Source: Leuctra nigra (taxonomy: Eukaryota > Arthropoda > Insecta > Plecoptera > Leuctridae). Taken from it: a stretch of DNA of 64,000 nucleotides. This document shows, in pieces, positions 61,600 through 64,000 of this stretch. The DNA is taken from contig OW203762.1 in NCBI GenBank assembly GCA_934045905.1, forward strand, positions 18,384,345-18,448,344, in the 5' to 3' direction. A model generated the notes under the pieces. The model saw only the letters and a list, made by a program, of their open reading frames with translations. It was not told where the DNA came from and did no database searches. Both the position numbers and the translations under genes were made by a program. Numbering within the stretch: the stretch's first letter is position 1; every line of letters begins with the position of its first letter.

Positions 61600-63030
61600 G
61601 GTCAAGCTAACCCAATGCCCTCCCTCCAATTTGCGGTTCCATCCCCCTCGAGAAAATAGCTGCAATTTTTCTGGATTTCGAAAAAGCATTTGATAAAGTT
61701 CCACATAAACAACTAATAGCCAAATTACAGAATGTTATTCAAAATACAACTATCACAAAATGGGTTCAAAATTTCTTAAGCAATAGAATACAAAAAGTAA
61801 AGGTCGGAAGTGAGTACTCAGACTACATAAGAGTAACATCTGGGGTACCACAAGGAAGTGTATTGGGACCACTGTTATTTAACATTTTCATCAACAACCT
61901 GGCACAAGGCATCACATCAAAAATCCGTCTATTTGCCGATGATTGTGTAGTATACAAAACTATAAATGGCAAAGACGATGAGGAGACGCTACAACAGGAT
62001 TTAAATTTAATAAATACATGGGTTGAAACAAATTTAATGGGGCTGAACGTGAATAAATGTAAAGTAGTAAATTTCACCAGGAAAAATAGAAGAGAAGACC
62101 TTAATACAGAATTTAACTTGGGAGGAAACATACTAGAGGAGGTAGATGCCTACAAATATCTTGGAATACACATACACAAGAATCTAGGGTGGGGAGAACA
62201 TATTAAAAAACTTACTAACAAGGGAATAAAAGCTCTAAATTTTGTAATGAGACAACTAAATGGTACTGGGGTTCACATTAAAGAAAAAGCATACAAAAGT
62301 TTAATACGTCCGATGATTGAGTACGCTGGTTCAGTCTGGGATCCATACAATGAGAATTTAATCAAAGAAGTAGAGGGGGTGCAGAGATTAGCGGCGAGAA
62401 GGGTTCTTGGTAGAGTAAAAAGTTTCAGAGTTGAAAGAAATGAGCAGGGGATAGTTGAAAAATTAAGAGAACGGCCCAGCGAGATGGTAAAATTTACTAA
62501 ATTTAGTGGATGGGAAAATTTAGGGGAGAGAACGAAAAATGAAAGACTGATGAACTTCTTTAGGGTAAGGAATGGGTGGACAGGATGGGAGGAACTGGGG
62601 GAAAGGGTGGGGAGAGGTGTTCAGAGAAGTGTTCGAAGAGGGTTAGAAATAACTGTAGAAGGATCAAAGACCGACATAGGAAAATATAGCTTCATAAGAA
62701 GAACAATTAAAGACTGGAACAGTTTAAGTGAGGCAGCGAAAAAAGCTGAAGAACTTTTGGAATATAAAAGGATGATAGTGAAAAAGTGAAGAAAGAAGTA
62801 GAAGAAAGAAAAGACTGCCACCGTGCCAAAGCACATTTGCAGGATATATTACAAATACAAATACAAATGGACATCTCCCGAATTGAGTTCCACCGAACTG
62901 AACCCTGTCGCCCCCCTCTCCGTACCCATTCCGGACTGCCTACTCTCCTTGATCTCCATTTATGAGAAGCAAAATAAAAACTTGATGTGCGCAAAAATAC
63001 CTAATTGTCGATGCGCCATAAAACAATATT
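61600..63030 (+). mobile_element. SINE-like retroelement, copy 4, split by a LINE
   Basis: The left part (CCCAATGCCCTCCCTCCAAT ... CCCCCTCGAG, to 61652) and right part (from 62867; ACATCTCCCGAATTGAGTTCC ... GTGCGCAAAAATACC ... GATGCGCCATAAAAC) align with the two sides of the CTCGAG|ATGG position in copies 1-3. 5' truncated and the most diverged copy. Confidence 0.65.
61653..62866 (+). mobile_element. 5'-truncated LINE, reverse transcriptase C-terminal half (CR1/L2 or Jockey group)
   Basis: An open frame of 378 codons runs from 61653 (no start codon) to the stop at 62787-62789. RT blocks are clear: FLDFEKAFDKVPH, TSGVPQGSVLGPLLFN, the catalytic FADD in RLFADDCVVYK, then NKCKVV, YKYLGIHIHKNLGW and SLIRPMIEYAGSVWDPY with the VQRLAARRVLG tail. 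The element ends in an (ACAAAT)n tail near 62850-62866. The 5' part (endonuclease, RT N terminus) is missing, so it is dead, but the remaining frame has no stop, suggesting a recent insertion. Not part of the host gene, whose intron it occupies. Confidence 0.88.
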
Positions 63031-63870
63031 TTTCTATCTCATACTGCAATCGTGAGTTTCATATCACTCGCACCAAACCATTATTTTTGCTTCTGTTTAG
63101 ATGGAATAGATTTTAGCCAAAATATATTATTAAAATTATTAAAATGGACCCTCAAATTATTAAAACTAGGGGTGTTCAACGATTATTTTATTTAAATCGA
63201 TTATTAATTCGATTTTCGTAATTTAAATCGATTAATAATCGAATTAAATCGTATTGATATCATCATGTTCAGGGTGGTCATCATATCGTCTTTTACGGCA
63301 ATATTAACTCAACAATGAAATGTGTCCGGGAAGTCATTCATTTTTACCTCAAATATGCTGTAATGTGCCGTAATTAATTTAATCATCACTGATAAATGGT
63401 AATGCGAATTAGAAATATACACCGAAACTTGGGAAAATACACACAAACATAAATGTGGCTCATTCCATTCTACTCCACCCAAAGTCGTTGCGCCTAGAAT
63501 TTTGATTTTTTCTATATTTTGCACAGTAGTTCCTACATATAAGCTGATATCAAATCTCTAGTTTCAGTTCGTTTCAAGTCGGCGTACTCAAATTACGTGT
63601 AATTAAAGATGGCGCGGACGGGAAAATCGGTGTTTTTAAGCTTCCAGGAGAAATGCTGCCATTTCCATACTATTCAAGTTAACAGAACGATCTTAGCGGC
63701 GTTTTGTTCATAAAAGATCGGTCTATAATTATGTTTCTTACAATTTTGCTGTATATGGAACCCTTCATAATATAATTTGCCCTCAAACTTTGACTAAAAT
63801 TCTTAAATTTTTCCAATATTTGAGGCATGATTATGAATAGAAGGGAGTGATGGTTCAAACACCCAATTTT

Positions 63871-64000
63871 TGAGCGAGCGTAGCGAGCGTCACCACGGTA
63901 CTCTTATGGCACTTTCTCTGTGTGTTTTTTTTTTTTTTTTTTTTTTTGCCTGCACTGCCCAGGTCAAACCGCACAACCAATCGATCTGAAATTTTGTACA
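63871..64000 (+). mobile_element. Helitron/Helentron-like element, copy 6, 5' end only
   Basis: Starts TGAGCGAGCGTAGCGAGCG and continues into the CACTTTCTCTGTGTG, poly(T) and CAACCAATCGATCTGAAATT segment shared with copies 2-4; cut by the window edge. Confidence 0.75.

Overview
This is nuclear DNA of a multicellular animal: spliced genes with GT/AG introns, tRNA genes with internal promoters, and dense non-autonomous transposons, with no operons. An insect or other arthropod is likely, possibly a hemipteran such as a whitefly. That guess rests on the style of the protein at 1-3078 and the repeat content, and I cannot confirm it without a search. No viral or bacterial block was seen.

Layout. 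(1) 1-3078, minus strand: 5' part of a large protein, open off the left edge, with an N-terminal D...QxK region resembling DUF4297/Mrr-type nuclease domains. (2) 4219-12341, plus: five-exon gene for an unrecognised 416-residue coiled-coil, probably nuclear protein. Its second intron holds a three-level nested transposon. (3) 14014-18504: tRNA-Val(AAC)/tRNA-His(GTG)/tRNA-Val(CAC) cluster, interrupted by Helitron-like elements and by a MITE that splits one tRNA-His. (4) 20147-35829, plus: six-exon gene for a secreted protein of about 300 residues. In three of its five introns the 3' splice acceptor has been duplicated by three different events: a roughly 58-copy array, a 12-copy array, and a retroelement target-site duplication. 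One in-frame TAG sits in exon 2. (5) 37365-48877, plus: complete 11-exon UHRF1 (Ubl, tandem Tudor, PHD, SRA, RING; 748 residues). (6) 54249-61492 and beyond, plus: 5' part of an RPGRIP1L-like ciliary transition-zone gene, running off the right edge.

The genes do not form a pathway. UHRF1 implies maintenance DNA methylation and the RPGRIP1L-like gene implies cilia. The space between and inside genes is mostly mobile DNA: a Helitron/Helentron-like family (six copies with one or both termini, plus one decayed copy), five hAT-like elements with 8-bp target-site duplications, TTAA and TA elements, long fold-back elements, a four-copy SINE-like retroelement and a 5'-truncated LINE nested in one copy of it.

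The two most notable signals are the repeated amplification of intron/exon junctions in the secreted-protein gene, and the nuclease-like N terminus of the minus-strand gene, whose architecture recalls bacterial anti-phage proteins. All exon junctions were derived by hand from splice consensus and reading-frame continuity.
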